Notes under the pieces: generated by a model
The model's database searches: none
Seen by the model: only the letters and a program-made list of their open reading frames with translations
What the model was told of the DNA's origin: nothing
Shown here: piece after piece, positions 1 to 6,685 of the stretch
Numbering within the stretch: position 1 is the first letter of the stretch
Layout of the letters: every line of letters starts with the position of its first letter
Origin: an uncultured bacterium
GTDB lineage: Bacteria; Chloroflexota; Anaerolineae; JACIWP01
NCBI GenBank assembly: GCA_903872005.1
Contig: CAIQJD010000551.1
Location: 1 to 7,400 of the forward strand
Length of the DNA: 7,400 nt
Direction of reading: 5' to 3'
Program-made: the position numbers and the translations under genes

Positions 1-115
1 CGGCCGGCGCGGCTGGCGTCGGCCAAGCCGGCGGCTCCGCCTCGCGGCTGGCGGGCGTGGGCCAGGGCGGCGGCTCGTCGTCGTTGCTGGCTGGCGTCGG
101 CCAGGCCGGCGGCTC
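1..115 (-). repeat. 39-bp in-frame tandem repeat encoding EPPxWPTPA units
   Basis: On the minus strand three consecutive 39-nt units encode EPPAWPTPASNDD (115-77), EPPPWPTPASREA (76-38) and EPPAWPTPAAPA (37 to the edge). The first nine residues are nearly constant and the last four vary. At DNA level the first 27 nt of units 1 and 3 differ at one position, and unit 2 differs from unit 1 at three. The array probably continues past the left edge, so the copy number is unknown. It forms the hydrophilic C-terminal tail of the membrane protein and looks like a recent in-frame duplication. Confidence 0.85.
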
Positions 116-886
116 TGACTCTTCAACGGCCGGCGCCTCTACTTGCATCAATTGCACCCGCTGCCGCTTGCTGATCGGCCGGAAAGCCGTCCGATAACCG
201 ACATAGATCGCCAGCGCATAGGAGAGCAGCATCAGGATCGTCAGGCCCGATGCGAGGAGTTCGGCCAACACCGTCGGCGTGCTGAACAATAGCGACGCAG
301 TGCCAAAAAAGTCCAGCCCGGTCTCCTGCATGAAGTACAAGGCAATCGTCGCCAATACGCCGGCGAGAAGGCTCAGTAGCGTGAACACGGCCCCGAAGAT
401 GCCATAGACCTGGGAGATGCCGCGCCCGAAAAAGCGCACGCCTAGCCCCACGATAAAGCCGATGCTCATCGCGCCGGCCAGCTCCAATAGCCCGCTCAGC
501 ATCCCAGCCACCGACAGGGCATCGCTCAAGTAGGCTAATGCCACCAGCACGATCAGTGCCACAGCGAGCAAGATCAGGTCAACGAGCGTAAAGCCGCTCA
601 GGCCGTCGGGTATCCGGTTAATGAAGTAGATGATCACCGAGATGAGCGCGCCGGCTGCAAAAAGGAGGAAGCCGAGCTGGAGACCTTCCACGGCGTTCAG
701 GAGCGCCCAGATGGCCGCGCCCAGGACCGCGCCCAGGAGGCCGCCGAGGATACCCAGCGGCAGACTTTGCTGCCGTCTGCGTTTCTGCATGAAGGCTTCA
801 TATTTCACAGGATCAATGTGCTTGGCCTTAGAGAGGGCCGCTTGGGCCGGCGCTTTCTCCCACGGGGCGCTATTGGGGCTTTCCAT
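1..886 (-). CDS. Multi-pass membrane protein with Pro-Trp repeat tail (3' end beyond left edge)
   Basis: I do not recognise this protein and assign no function. The frame is open from ATG at 886 to the left edge (295 codons, no stop), so the C-terminus is missing. An in-frame TAG at 893-895 makes this ATG the first possible start. A GAAGGGAG Shine-Dalgarno-like stretch lies upstream with a rather long spacer of about 14 nt. Residues 1-42 are polar and end in a basic patch (KRRRQQ), probably cytoplasmic. Six hydrophobic segments follow at about 43-64, 69-90, 100-120, 133-150, 160-185 and 207-232. A GVRFFGRG motif at 149-156 sits between helices 4 and 5. From about residue 236 the chain is basic and then Pro/Glu/Trp-rich, with 13-residue repeats. 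The gene is transcribed divergently from the LysM/M23 peptidase. The existence of the gene is nearly certain from length and helix pattern; its role is unknown. Confidence 0.85.
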   Translation of the reverse strand, partial: MESPNSAPWEKAPAQAALSKAKHIDPVKYEAFMQKRRRQQSLPLGILGGLLGAVLGAAIWALLNAVEGLQLGFLLFAAGALISVIIYFINRIPDGLSGFTLVDLILLAVALIVLVALAYLSDALSVAGMLSGLLELAGAMSIGFIVGLGVRFFGRGISQVYGIFGAVFTLLSLLAGVLATIALYFMQETGLDFFGTASLLFSTPTVLAELLASGLTILMLLSYALAIYVGYRTAFRPISKRQRVQLMQVEAPAVEESEPPAWPTPASNDDEPPPWPTPASREAEPPAWPTPAAPA

Positions 887-929
887 AGATGCCTATTGTT
901 CTCCCTTCACTCAATGGAGTGTCGGCGCT

Positions 930-958
930 ATTATACGCCCATTTCGTCGTTGAGGCAA
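930..958 (-). promoter_or_regulatory. Sigma70-type promoter for the membrane-protein gene
   Basis: Reading the minus strand, TTGCCT (958-953) is followed after exactly 17 nt by a consensus TATAAT (935-930). The start of transcription would fall near 923, leaving a leader of about 40 nt before the ATG at 886. The -10 hexamer is perfect and the -35 matches at four of six positions. The prediction is by motif only. Confidence 0.65.
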
Positions 959-986
959 CGCAGCCGGCCCCGTTCGAAAAAAACGC

Positions 987-1015
987 TTGCGTAATCGCAG
1001 AACCTGTGCTATAAT
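987..1015 (+). promoter_or_regulatory. Extended -10 promoter for the LysM/M23 peptidase gene
   Basis: TGCTATAAT (1007-1015) combines a consensus -10 hexamer with the extended TGN element. A weak -35, TTGCGT (987-992), lies 17 nt upstream. Transcription would begin near 1022, giving a leader of about 50 nt. An 8-bp palindrome TTGTACAA (1039-1046) falls inside that leader, but there is no further evidence that it is an operator. Together with the minus-strand promoter this defines a divergent control region in which the two -10 elements are about 75 bp apart. Confidence 0.6.
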
Positions 1016-1073
1016 ACTGGCACTGTATCGGCACCGTGTTGTACAATACCACCAGTGAAGAGGTAGTGGCATC

Positions 1074-2132
1074 TTGCACAACACACTCCCAATAAGTAGG
1101 GCGCATCAGTTCACTCGCATTCTGGCTCTCACCGCTGTCCTCGCTGCACTCCTGCTCAATGCCATGCCCGCGCATGGGGAACCGTCATTCATTGACGAAG
1201 GTGATCCCTTGACTTTCCCTACGCCGGCGGCGTCCCCCACCTCCACGCCTAACTATGATCCGCCACGCAACCCGTGGCCGGCCACTGCGACGCCCGCGCC
1301 CGCCATCGCAGCCACGCCGACCCCCGGCGACCTCCGCCCGGTGGTGGAACACACCGCGAAACCCGAAAACCTGGGTCTCCTGCTCTATATCGTCGTTTCA
1401 GGCGACACAGTTTCGGGCATCGCCGACACGTTTGGCTTGAAGCCGGACTCGATCATCTGGACCAATCCAGAGCTACAGAGCAATCCGGCATCCCTGAAAG
1501 TGGGACAGGAATTGTGGATTCCCCCACTGGATGGGGCAGTACATACCGTAGTATCCGGCGACACGCTCCTGGGCATCGCCGGCGACTACGGAGTCGAGAT
1601 GGACGATATCACCGGCTGTTTCTACAACAGCATGGAAGACATCGCCCGTCTGCAAATTGGCGACCGGCTACTGATCCCCGGCGCCAGGCGTGGGCCATCG
1701 CCCTCTCTCGGCGGCGTCGTCAAGACGCAGATCCGCTATGCGGCGCGGCCCACATCCGACGCTCCCACCGGCACCGGCGCCCTCACCTGGCCGGTCGCCG
1801 GCCGCATCTCCCAGGGCTATCTGGCCGGCCATCGAGCCATTGACATTCAGGGCTGGACTGGCCTCAAGATCGCCGCAGCCGACACCGGCTTCGTCGTGGA
1901 ATGCGGTTGGGATAATTCTGGCTACGGCAATGTGATCGTGATTGACCATGGAGGCGGCGTGCTCACTCGATACGCCCACCTCAATACGATGTCGGTACAG
2001 GCCGGCGATGCCGTCAAACAGGGCGACGTCATCGGCGAGATGGGTTCTACCGGGCGCTCGACCGGCCCGCACCTCCATTTCGAGGTCATCATCAACGGCT
2101 ACCAGAAGAATCCTGTCGAGTATCTGCCTTAG
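1074..2132 (+). CDS. Secreted LysM-LysM-M23 family peptidoglycan metallopeptidase
   Basis: Predicted to be exported, bind peptidoglycan through two LysM domains and cut peptide cross-links with a zinc-dependent M23 (lysostaphin/NlpD-like) domain. The start is TTG at 1074, preceded by GAAGAGG with a 10-nt spacer. It is chosen because it supplies a complete signal peptide: basic residues near 9-15, a hydrophobic core at about 16-30 and likely cleavage near AHG at 33-35. A Pro/Thr/Ala-rich linker follows (about 48-100), then LysM 1 (about 104-150, VSGDT...VGQELWIPP) and LysM 2 (about 157-203, VSGDT...IGDRLLIPG). The M23 domain occupies about 243-352. Its expected metal and catalytic residues are visible: H253 and D257 (HRAID, with Ala where the family usually has Gly), H302 in YAHL, and H333/H335 in GPHLHFE. 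The 352-residue length suits the architecture. Active enzyme is likely, although catalytically inactive M23 scaffold proteins exist. Confidence 0.92.
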   Translation: MHNTLPISRAHQFTRILALTAVLAALLLNAMPAHGEPSFIDEGDPLTFPTPAASPTSTPNYDPPRNPWPATATPAPAIAATPTPGDLRPVVEHTAKPENLGLLLYIVVSGDTVSGIADTFGLKPDSIIWTNPELQSNPASLKVGQELWIPPLDGAVHTVVSGDTLLGIAGDYGVEMDDITGCFYNSMEDIARLQIGDRLLIPGARRGPSPSLGGVVKTQIRYAARPTSDAPTGTGALTWPVAGRISQGYLAGHRAIDIQGWTGLKIAAADTGFVVECGWDNSGYGNVIVIDHGGGVLTRYAHLNTMSVQAGDAVKQGDVIGEMGSTGRSTGPHLHFEVIINGYQKNPVEYLP

Positions 2133-2139
2133 CATGTAG

Positions 2140-2154
2140 GCTTGCCATGCAAGC
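2140..2154. other. Small hairpin next to the intergenic terminator
   Basis: GCTTGC (2140-2145) and GCAAGC (2149-2154) form a perfect 6-bp stem around a CAT loop, starting seven bases after the stop codon of the peptidase gene. It abuts the larger hairpin directly. Alone it has no U-tract and is probably not a terminator; it may be an accessory stem. Confidence 0.35.
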
Positions 2155-2190
2155 GAAAGAGCGCCCTGGGTGTCCCCAGGGCGCTCTTTC
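2155..2190. terminator. Bidirectional hairpin between convergent genes
   Basis: GAAAGAGCGCCCTGGG (2155-2170) is perfectly complementary to 2175-2190, giving a 16-bp stem with a TGTC loop. The arms end in CTTTC when read in either direction, so only a short T stretch follows the GC-rich core. It lies 22 nt after the peptidase stop and 42 nt after the end of the oppositely transcribed five-gene cluster. A shared terminator for both is the natural reading, but the weak U-tract means Rho or 3'-end protection could be involved instead. Confidence 0.7.
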
Positions 2191-2232
2191 ATGGATCTGA
2201 AATGTTGTGATCCGCGAGCTTGCGCGGCCAGG

Positions 2233-2487
2233 TCAGGCGACCCCTTCTTCGGCATGCGACATCGCGATGACGCGCCATCCCAGGTCCGGCGTTCGCAAGA
2301 GCAGCTCATACACGCGGTCCGGCGCAGCCATCACCAGGATGTGCCGGCCCTCCCCCTCCACGTCCCAACTGCGCCCGACGGAAAGGACCGCATGTTGCCG
2401 GCCCAACATGGTGAAGCGCAGCGGGAGGATAGCGCCGTCGCTCTCGAAGCGCGCCTCGACGACAATCGGCATATCCAGCGGCAACAT
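2233..2487 (-). CDS. Small conserved-looking protein of unknown function, last gene of the cluster
   Basis: An 84-residue soluble protein with no signal peptide or membrane segment. It starts at ATG 2487, one base after the TGA of the cinA-like gene, with GAGAGG nine bases upstream, so it is probably translationally coupled. The pattern of short hydrophobic strands (PIVVEARF, ILPLRFTMLG, HAVLSVGRSWDV, HILVMAA, YELLLR, GWRVIAM) suggests a small all-beta fold. The order of features (PLRF, GR, W, then a strand, YELL, GWRV) faintly recalls the DUF6504-type small proteins, but I cannot confirm this. The coding case rests on the ribosome-binding site, the tight junction and the protein-like composition. 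Confidence 0.65.
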   Translation of the reverse strand: MLPLDMPIVVEARFESDGAILPLRFTMLGRQHAVLSVGRSWDVEGEGRHILVMAAPDRVYELLLRTPDLGWRVIAMSHAEEGVA

Positions 2488-2488
2488 A

Positions 2489-3013
2489 TCAGCGCACCTC
2501 TCGCAGCCGGCGCAAATAGCCCACGATCAACTGTAGCGCCGCCTCGCTGGACTGCCATTTGTTGGTCTGCCGATCTTCCGACCAGACGTAGCGCTCGCAG
2601 CGCTGCTCGTCCCGCGCCGAAAGCGCGATGTAGACCAAACCGACCGGCTTGTTGGGCAGGCCGCCGCCTGGCCCGGCGATGCCCGTCGCGGCGATAGCCA
2701 CGTCGGCGCCCAAGAGCCGGCGCGCCCCGTCGGCCATCGCCAACGCCGTCTCGGCGCTGACCGCGCCATGATCGTACAGCGTGCCATGCGCGACGCCCAG
2801 GACACGTTCTTTCACATCGTAAGCGTAGGCCACCACGCCGCCCAGGAAATAGGCGGAGCTGCCGGCCACATTGGTGATCCGATGGGCGATCAGGCCGCCG
2901 GTGCACGATTCGGCCGTCGCCAAAGTCAGGCCGGCTTCTTTCAGTAGCCGGCCCACGCTGATTTCCAGCGGCTCCACCGTGACCGGTGAGGCCGCCACAC
3001 CCTCGTTCTGCAT
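2489..3013 (-). CDS. pncC: Stand-alone CinA C-terminal domain, NMN amidohydrolase (PncC)
   Basis: Family role: deamidation of nicotinamide mononucleotide to nicotinate mononucleotide and ammonia, a step that recycles NMN back to NAD, in the cytoplasm. The hallmarks are clear: AESCTGG at 34-40 (containing the serine implicated in catalysis), GSSAYFLGGVVAY at 51-63, GAVSAETALAMADGARR at 83-99, TGIAGPGGG at 110-118 and KPVG at 122-125. At 174 residues it covers only the C-terminal domain; the N-terminal molybdopterin-binding-like domain of full CinA is absent, as in many bacteria. ATG at 3013 is preferred over the adjacent GTG at 3016 because AGAGG then lies seven bases upstream instead of four. 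It starts 15 nt after the antiporter stop and ends one base before the 84-residue gene. Confidence 0.93.
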   Translation of the reverse strand: MQNEGVAASPVTVEPLEISVGRLLKEAGLTLATAESCTGGLIAHRITNVAGSSAYFLGGVVAYAYDVKERVLGVAHGTLYDHGAVSAETALAMADGARRLLGADVAIAATGIAGPGGGLPNKPVGLVYIALSARDEQRCERYVWSEDRQTNKWQSSEAALQLIVGYLRRLREVR

Positions 3014-3028
3014 CACGCTTCCTCTACG

Positions 3029-4084
3029 CTATGCGCCCGTTGGCAAGAAGAAGAAAGCCAGGGCTACAATGAAATAGACTACCAGGAGCTGTAAGCCTTC
3101 CAACCAGTTGGACTCGCCATCCAAAGCCACCAGGGTAGCGATCAGCGAGCCGGCGCCCAGCGCGATCAGCTCAAAACGGTTGAAGACCAGGGTCAACGGA
3201 TTCCCCATCAACAGGCTGATGAAGACCAGCAGCGGAGCCACGAAGAGCGCCACCTGCAAACTCGACCCCAGAGAAATGGAGAGACTCAGCTCCATCTTGT
3301 TCTTCCAGGCCACCTGGATGCCCACCAGATGCTCGGCTACATTGCCCACCAAGGGAATGATGACGATGCCCAGGAAGAACTCAGTCACACCCAGGGTCTT
3401 GACGACCGGCTCCACAGCCCCGACCAGAATCTCGCTCAGCCAGGCGATCAGGCCGGTGACGACCAGCAGGAGGATGCCCGCCTTTGTCAGGCTCCAGTGG
3501 GGCTTCTCCGGCGTGGCGTCATGTTCGGCGATTTGGGTCTGTGGGCCGAACAGGGCGTAGGCAATAGAACAGACATAGAGCAGGATCATCACGCCGGCCG
3601 TTCCCAGGCTGAGATATTCCACCGCGGCGTGATTACTTACCTCAATGGTATGGCTAAAGAGGGAGGGGATGCCCAGGGCGATGATGGCAAGGATGGACAT
3701 GGTCGCGTTCAGGCCGGCCTGGCCGCGATCAAAGCGCTGCATCCCATTTTTCAGGCCGCCCAGGAAGATGCTCCCGCCCATAATGAGCAGGAGATTGCCC
3801 AGGATCGAGCCGGTGATGGATGCCTTGACCAGCTCCAACAAGCCGGCGCGGATGGCGAAGATGGTGATGATGAGTTCGGCCGCATTGCCCATGGTGGCAT
3901 TGAGCAGGCCGCCAACACGCGGGCCGGCGCGCAAGGCCAATTCTTCCGTCGCCTGGCCCATCAAGCCGGCCAGCGGCACCACGCCCAGCGCCGCCGCGGC
4001 GAAGACCAATATGGGACTCCAGCCGGCAAAGGAGGCGATGATCGCCAAAGGCACACAGACTAGCAGGATCATCAAGTACTTCAT
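3029..4084 (-). CDS. Ca2+/H+ antiporter of the CaCA superfamily (CAX family)
   Basis: An integral membrane exchanger that uses the proton gradient to expel Ca2+ or related divalent cations. At 351 residues it has the family's usual length and about ten to eleven hydrophobic segments. The two inverted alpha-repeat signatures carry the ion-binding acidic residues: GNAAEL at 66-71, followed by SITGSILGNLLLIMG, and GNVAEH at 247-252, followed by SISLGSSLQVALFVAP. The halves are joined by a short polar loop (about 180-197) instead of a long acidic segment. The start is ATG at 4084, whose ATGA overlaps the TGA of the lipid-kinase gene. A GGGAG lies 11 nt upstream. An earlier in-frame ATG at 4102 would add six residues and deepen the overlap, and is less likely. 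The exact cation cannot be told from sequence. Confidence 0.94.
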   Translation of the reverse strand: MKYLMILLVCVPLAIIASFAGWSPILVFAAAALGVVPLAGLMGQATEELALRAGPRVGGLLNATMGNAAELIITIFAIRAGLLELVKASITGSILGNLLLIMGGSIFLGGLKNGMQRFDRGQAGLNATMSILAIIALGIPSLFSHTIEVSNHAAVEYLSLGTAGVMILLYVCSIAYALFGPQTQIAEHDATPEKPHWSLTKAGILLLVVTGLIAWLSEILVGAVEPVVKTLGVTEFFLGIVIIPLVGNVAEHLVGIQVAWKNKMELSLSISLGSSLQVALFVAPLLVFISLLMGNPLTLVFNRFELIALGAGSLIATLVALDGESNWLEGLQLLVVYFIVALAFFFLPTGA

Positions 4085-5124
4085 TGCAGGAAACGCTCCC
4101 AAAACAAAGGAAATCGCTCACCGGGCGGGATGATGCGCGGACGGGACGGCGGCCGATGTGGCCGATGCGGCCGGCGCGGCAGATCGTGGGGCACAATGAC
4201 TCGCAGGGCGTTGGGGACAATGCTGATTTCCACCGGCGTCGTCCCGATAATGTCGCCGTCGGCGTGCACGGGCAAAGGCTTGCTGGTCTGCACCGTCAAG
4301 TGGCGAGCCTGCAACATCTTCACCTCCGGATCGCGTGTGTGGTTGCCCAACACCAGGCTCACCAGAAGGCGCGCTGCCTGCAGGCCGGAATACGCCTTGA
4401 AGATGCAGACATCCAGCCGGCCGTCGTTCATGCTCGCCATGGGCGCGAGGCGAATGATGTCAGCGTAGAGATGGATGTTGCTGGCGACCACCAGGAAGAT
4501 GCGCTCGCTCATCTTCTTGCCGTCCACATGGATATAGGCCCTCACGCCGGCCAGGTTCAGCGTCTGGACGAGGACGGCGATGAAGAAAGCGATTTTGCCC
4601 AGCCGGCGCTTCTGCTGCGGCTGCGCCTCGACGCGCGCCGTCACCTGGGCATCGAAGCCGATGCCGACCCACATCAGGAAGCAGCGCCCATTCACCACGC
4701 CCACGTCCACGTTGCGCGGCTGCCCCTCGGCCAGAATGAAGGCAGCTTCCTGGATGGCCTGGGGCCGCAACGGCGTCCAGATGGGGAGGCGCGCCTCCTT
4801 GGCCCACACGTTGGTGGTGCCGGTCGGGATGACGCCGAGCATGGTCTTGCTGCCGGCCAGACCATTGACCACCTGGCCGATGGTGCCGTCGCCGCCGGCG
4901 GCGATGGCGACATCCAGCCCTATGTTGGCGGCTTCGCGGCCGTAGGTGGTAGCATCGCCAGCGCCTCTGGTGCGCCGCCAAAGCACTTCCCAGCCGCGCC
5001 CTTCCAGATATTGCACGGCCTTGCGCAGCTCAGGCTCCAGATCGCGCTGACCGGCGGCTGGATTGTATATCAGCATCGCTCTCATCAACGATCCATCCGG
5101 CCTTTGCGATGATTCTGAGGTCAT
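4081..5124 (-). CDS. YegS/diacylglycerol-kinase family lipid kinase
   Basis: Predicted ATP-dependent lipid kinase, probably acting on diacylglycerol or a related membrane lipid at the inner face of the membrane. Numbered from ATG 5124 (347 residues), the family motifs are NPAAG at 21-25, the nucleotide-binding GGDGT at 77-81 followed by IGQVVNGL, PTGTTN at 100-105, GIGFDA at 154-159, and DGRLDV and HADGD (287-291) in the C-terminal beta domain. The start at 5124 is chosen because its ATGA overlaps the TGA of the M28 gene. ATG at 5085 (MRAMLIYNP) would give a 334-residue protein beginning right at the fold and is a fair alternative; no strong Shine-Dalgarno decides it. The last 30 or so residues are an unusual Arg/His/Pro tail (RRPHRPHRPPSRPR, 317-330). 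The substrate is not deducible. Confidence 0.92.
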   Translation of the reverse strand: MTSESSQRPDGSLMRAMLIYNPAAGQRDLEPELRKAVQYLEGRGWEVLWRRTRGAGDATTYGREAANIGLDVAIAAGGDGTIGQVVNGLAGSKTMLGVIPTGTTNVWAKEARLPIWTPLRPQAIQEAAFILAEGQPRNVDVGVVNGRCFLMWVGIGFDAQVTARVEAQPQQKRRLGKIAFFIAVLVQTLNLAGVRAYIHVDGKKMSERIFLVVASNIHLYADIIRLAPMASMNDGRLDVCIFKAYSGLQAARLLVSLVLGNHTRDPEVKMLQARHLTVQTSKPLPVHADGDIIGTTPVEISIVPNALRVIVPHDLPRRPHRPHRPPSRPRIIPPGERFPLFWERFLQ

Positions 5125-6656
5125 TTCCGCACCAGAGGCAGCCAGCCAATGGGCGCCGCCGGCGGGCAATAGCTGACGCTCACATCATCAATGAAGAACG
5201 ACGTGCGGTCGCTGTAGTCGCTGCCGGCCACAAAACAGAGTTCCAGCGTTTGGCCGCGAAATGCTTCCAACGACGCTTCCGTCCGTTGCCAGAGGTGTTG
5301 CAGCGCGCCGTCGTCCAGGCGCGCCAGGACGGTGTAGCCGGCCGAGCCGGCGGCGCGGGCGCGCAGCTCGAGCCAGTCTGCGGCGTGCCAGCGCTCATCC
5401 GTCTGCATTTGCCACCAGAATGAGACGCTCGGTTGGAGCGCCCGCGCCGGCAGCGTGCTGGTCTGGCACAGCACATCGTTGGCGTTCTCGTGTTGGATCA
5501 ACCAGGCGGCCCACTGGCCCTCATGGGCCAAACGGTCGCTGATCAGGCCATAGCCCTGGGCGGTAGCAGCCTGCCAGGGCGAATCGGCCGGCCCCTGCTC
5601 GAAGTCGCCATCGGGGAGATAATTGACGCAGGGCGCGGTCGGCGTCGGGCTGGGCGTCCACGTCGGGGTGGGCGTGGGGTAGCTGATCGGCAGTGGCCGA
5701 GCCAAAGTCGCCAGAGTCGCCAGCGCGCCGCGCGTCGCGGCCAGGTAGTAGTCCATGTTGAAAAGGGCCAGCCGGTCGCAAGAACGGTGATAGCAATTGT
5801 TGAAATCTAAGGGCTGGTCTTCGATGCTGAGGATGGCGGGGAAGCCGTTTTCCCAAAAGGACAGGTGGTCGCTCGCGCCAATCGCCCGGCTCCCGTAGTA
5901 CAGGCTGATGTCCAGCGGCAGGCGATACTGCTGGACGATGTCCCGGTAGGTATCCGCGATGGCTTGCGATAGCTGGCTTTGGGCGTGCACCTGCAGGATC
6001 GGCGCGCCGCTACGGTTGTAGGAGATCATGTCCAGGTTGATGACGCCCAGGATCTGTTCGCCCAAGAGGCGCGCTTGATTGGCGTAGGCGCGGCTGCCAT
6101 AGAGGCCGGCCTCTTCGCCCGAAAATGTGATATAGCGGATGGTATACTGGAAATTGTACTCGCTCAGAATGGTCGCCGCCATCATGACCCCGGCCACGCC
6201 GCTGCCGTTATCGTCCGCGCCGGGCGCCGGGTTATTGCCGGTATCATTGGAGCGGTCATCCAGGTGCGCGCAAATGATGTAAACTTGCTCAGGGTGCGTC
6301 AGGCCGCGCTGCTCGGCGATGGTGTTGCGCCAGCCCTGCGTGCCGTAGGGCCAGTCGGTGACCGGCAAGCCAAGTCGCTCGTAGTGCTGGCGCAGGTAGG
6401 TCTCGGCCAGCCGGATGCCGGCGCTGCCGGTGAAGCGGGTGCTGATGACGGCCGGCGCGCCGTTGATCTGGACCGGCCGCTCGCCGGAGATGTCGCGGAT
6501 GTAACCGGCCAGCGCGTCCGTCGTCGCCTGCTGCATGATCGTCCCGATAACATCATCGGGGCGGTTCGCCGCCCCCGCGAAGCCGGCGCGCGCCAGGACC
6601 GCGATGGCGCAGAGGATGATGACCAGGATCACGGCCCAGCGGCGTGGAAATGACAT
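5121..6656 (-). CDS. Exported M28 aminopeptidase with PT linker, C-terminal beta-sandwich-like domain and LPLVRK tail
   Basis: Predicted zinc aminopeptidase acting outside the cytoplasmic membrane. ATG at 6656 is chosen because GGAAG lies five bases upstream and a signal peptide follows at once: R5-R6, hydrophobic 7-22, likely cleavage near GAA at 28-30. The catalytic domain (about 60-320) carries the whole co-catalytic set known from Aeromonas-type aminopeptidases: H131 (AHLDD), D149 (GADDN), E181/E182 (SGEEAG, catalytic base plus ligand), D209 (NLDM) and H264 (SDH). Two cysteines close together (NNCYHRSCD, 286-294) may form a disulfide. A PTPTPTWTPSPTPTAP linker (327-342) leads to a C-terminal domain of about 155 residues with the DGDFEQG...W opening and FFIDDVSV ending of jelly-roll binding modules. 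The protein ends WLPLVRK (505-511). At 511 residues it is longer than single-domain M28 enzymes because of this module. It heads the five-gene cluster, and its TGA overlaps the lipid-kinase ATG. Confidence 0.93.
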   Translation of the reverse strand: MSFPRRWAVILVIILCAIAVLARAGFAGAANRPDDVIGTIMQQATTDALAGYIRDISGERPVQINGAPAVISTRFTGSAGIRLAETYLRQHYERLGLPVTDWPYGTQGWRNTIAEQRGLTHPEQVYIICAHLDDRSNDTGNNPAPGADDNGSGVAGVMMAATILSEYNFQYTIRYITFSGEEAGLYGSRAYANQARLLGEQILGVINLDMISYNRSGAPILQVHAQSQLSQAIADTYRDIVQQYRLPLDISLYYGSRAIGASDHLSFWENGFPAILSIEDQPLDFNNCYHRSCDRLALFNMDYYLAATRGALATLATLARPLPISYPTPTPTWTPSPTPTAPCVNYLPDGDFEQGPADSPWQAATAQGYGLISDRLAHEGQWAAWLIQHENANDVLCQTSTLPARALQPSVSFWWQMQTDERWHAADWLELRARAAGSAGYTVLARLDDGALQHLWQRTEASLEAFRGQTLELCFVAGSDYSDRTSFFIDDVSVSYCPPAAPIGWLPLVRK

Positions 6657-6685
6657 GGCTACTTCCAACAGAATAGTTACGTGAA

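Noticed and set aside
1..115. CRISPR-like or intergenic repeat array
   Set aside because: The 39-bp units are contiguous, in frame and encode a regular peptide inside an open gene; there are no unique spacers.
1039..1046. TTGTACAA palindrome as an operator
   Set aside because: Eight-base palindromes occur by chance, it is not repeated in the window, and there is no symmetric extension.
870..1175. A 101-codon minus-strand frame across the divergent promoter region
   Set aside because: It overlaps the signal peptide of the peptidase and both promoters, has no convincing ribosome-binding site and resembles no known protein.
1668..2309. A 213-codon minus-strand frame spanning the hairpin and the end of the peptidase gene
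   Set aside because: It crosses the intergenic terminator and lies opposite the M23 active-site region; shadow of the real gene.
3329..4063. A 244-codon plus-strand frame opposite the antiporter
   Set aside because: Its composition (Gln, Gly, Asp, His runs) is the complement of membrane-helix codons, and the minus strand encodes both CaCA signature repeats.
4084..5112. A 342-codon open frame on the plus strand, antisense to the lipid kinase
   Set aside because: It mirrors the kinase gene codon for codon, is rich in His, Ala, Gly and Asp as expected of GC-rich antisense frames, and shows no family motif. The opposite strand encodes clear GGDGT and other kinase signatures.
5125..5169. Upstream ATG at 5169 for the lipid kinase
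   Set aside because: It would overlap the M28 gene by about 49 bp with a non-homologous extension; the ATGA at 5124 fits the same junction style as the next gene pair.
5121..6656. M28 protein as a lipoprotein
   Set aside because: The cysteine in the signal peptide (residue 16) lacks a small residue before it and sits in the middle of the hydrophobic core, so there is no proper lipobox.
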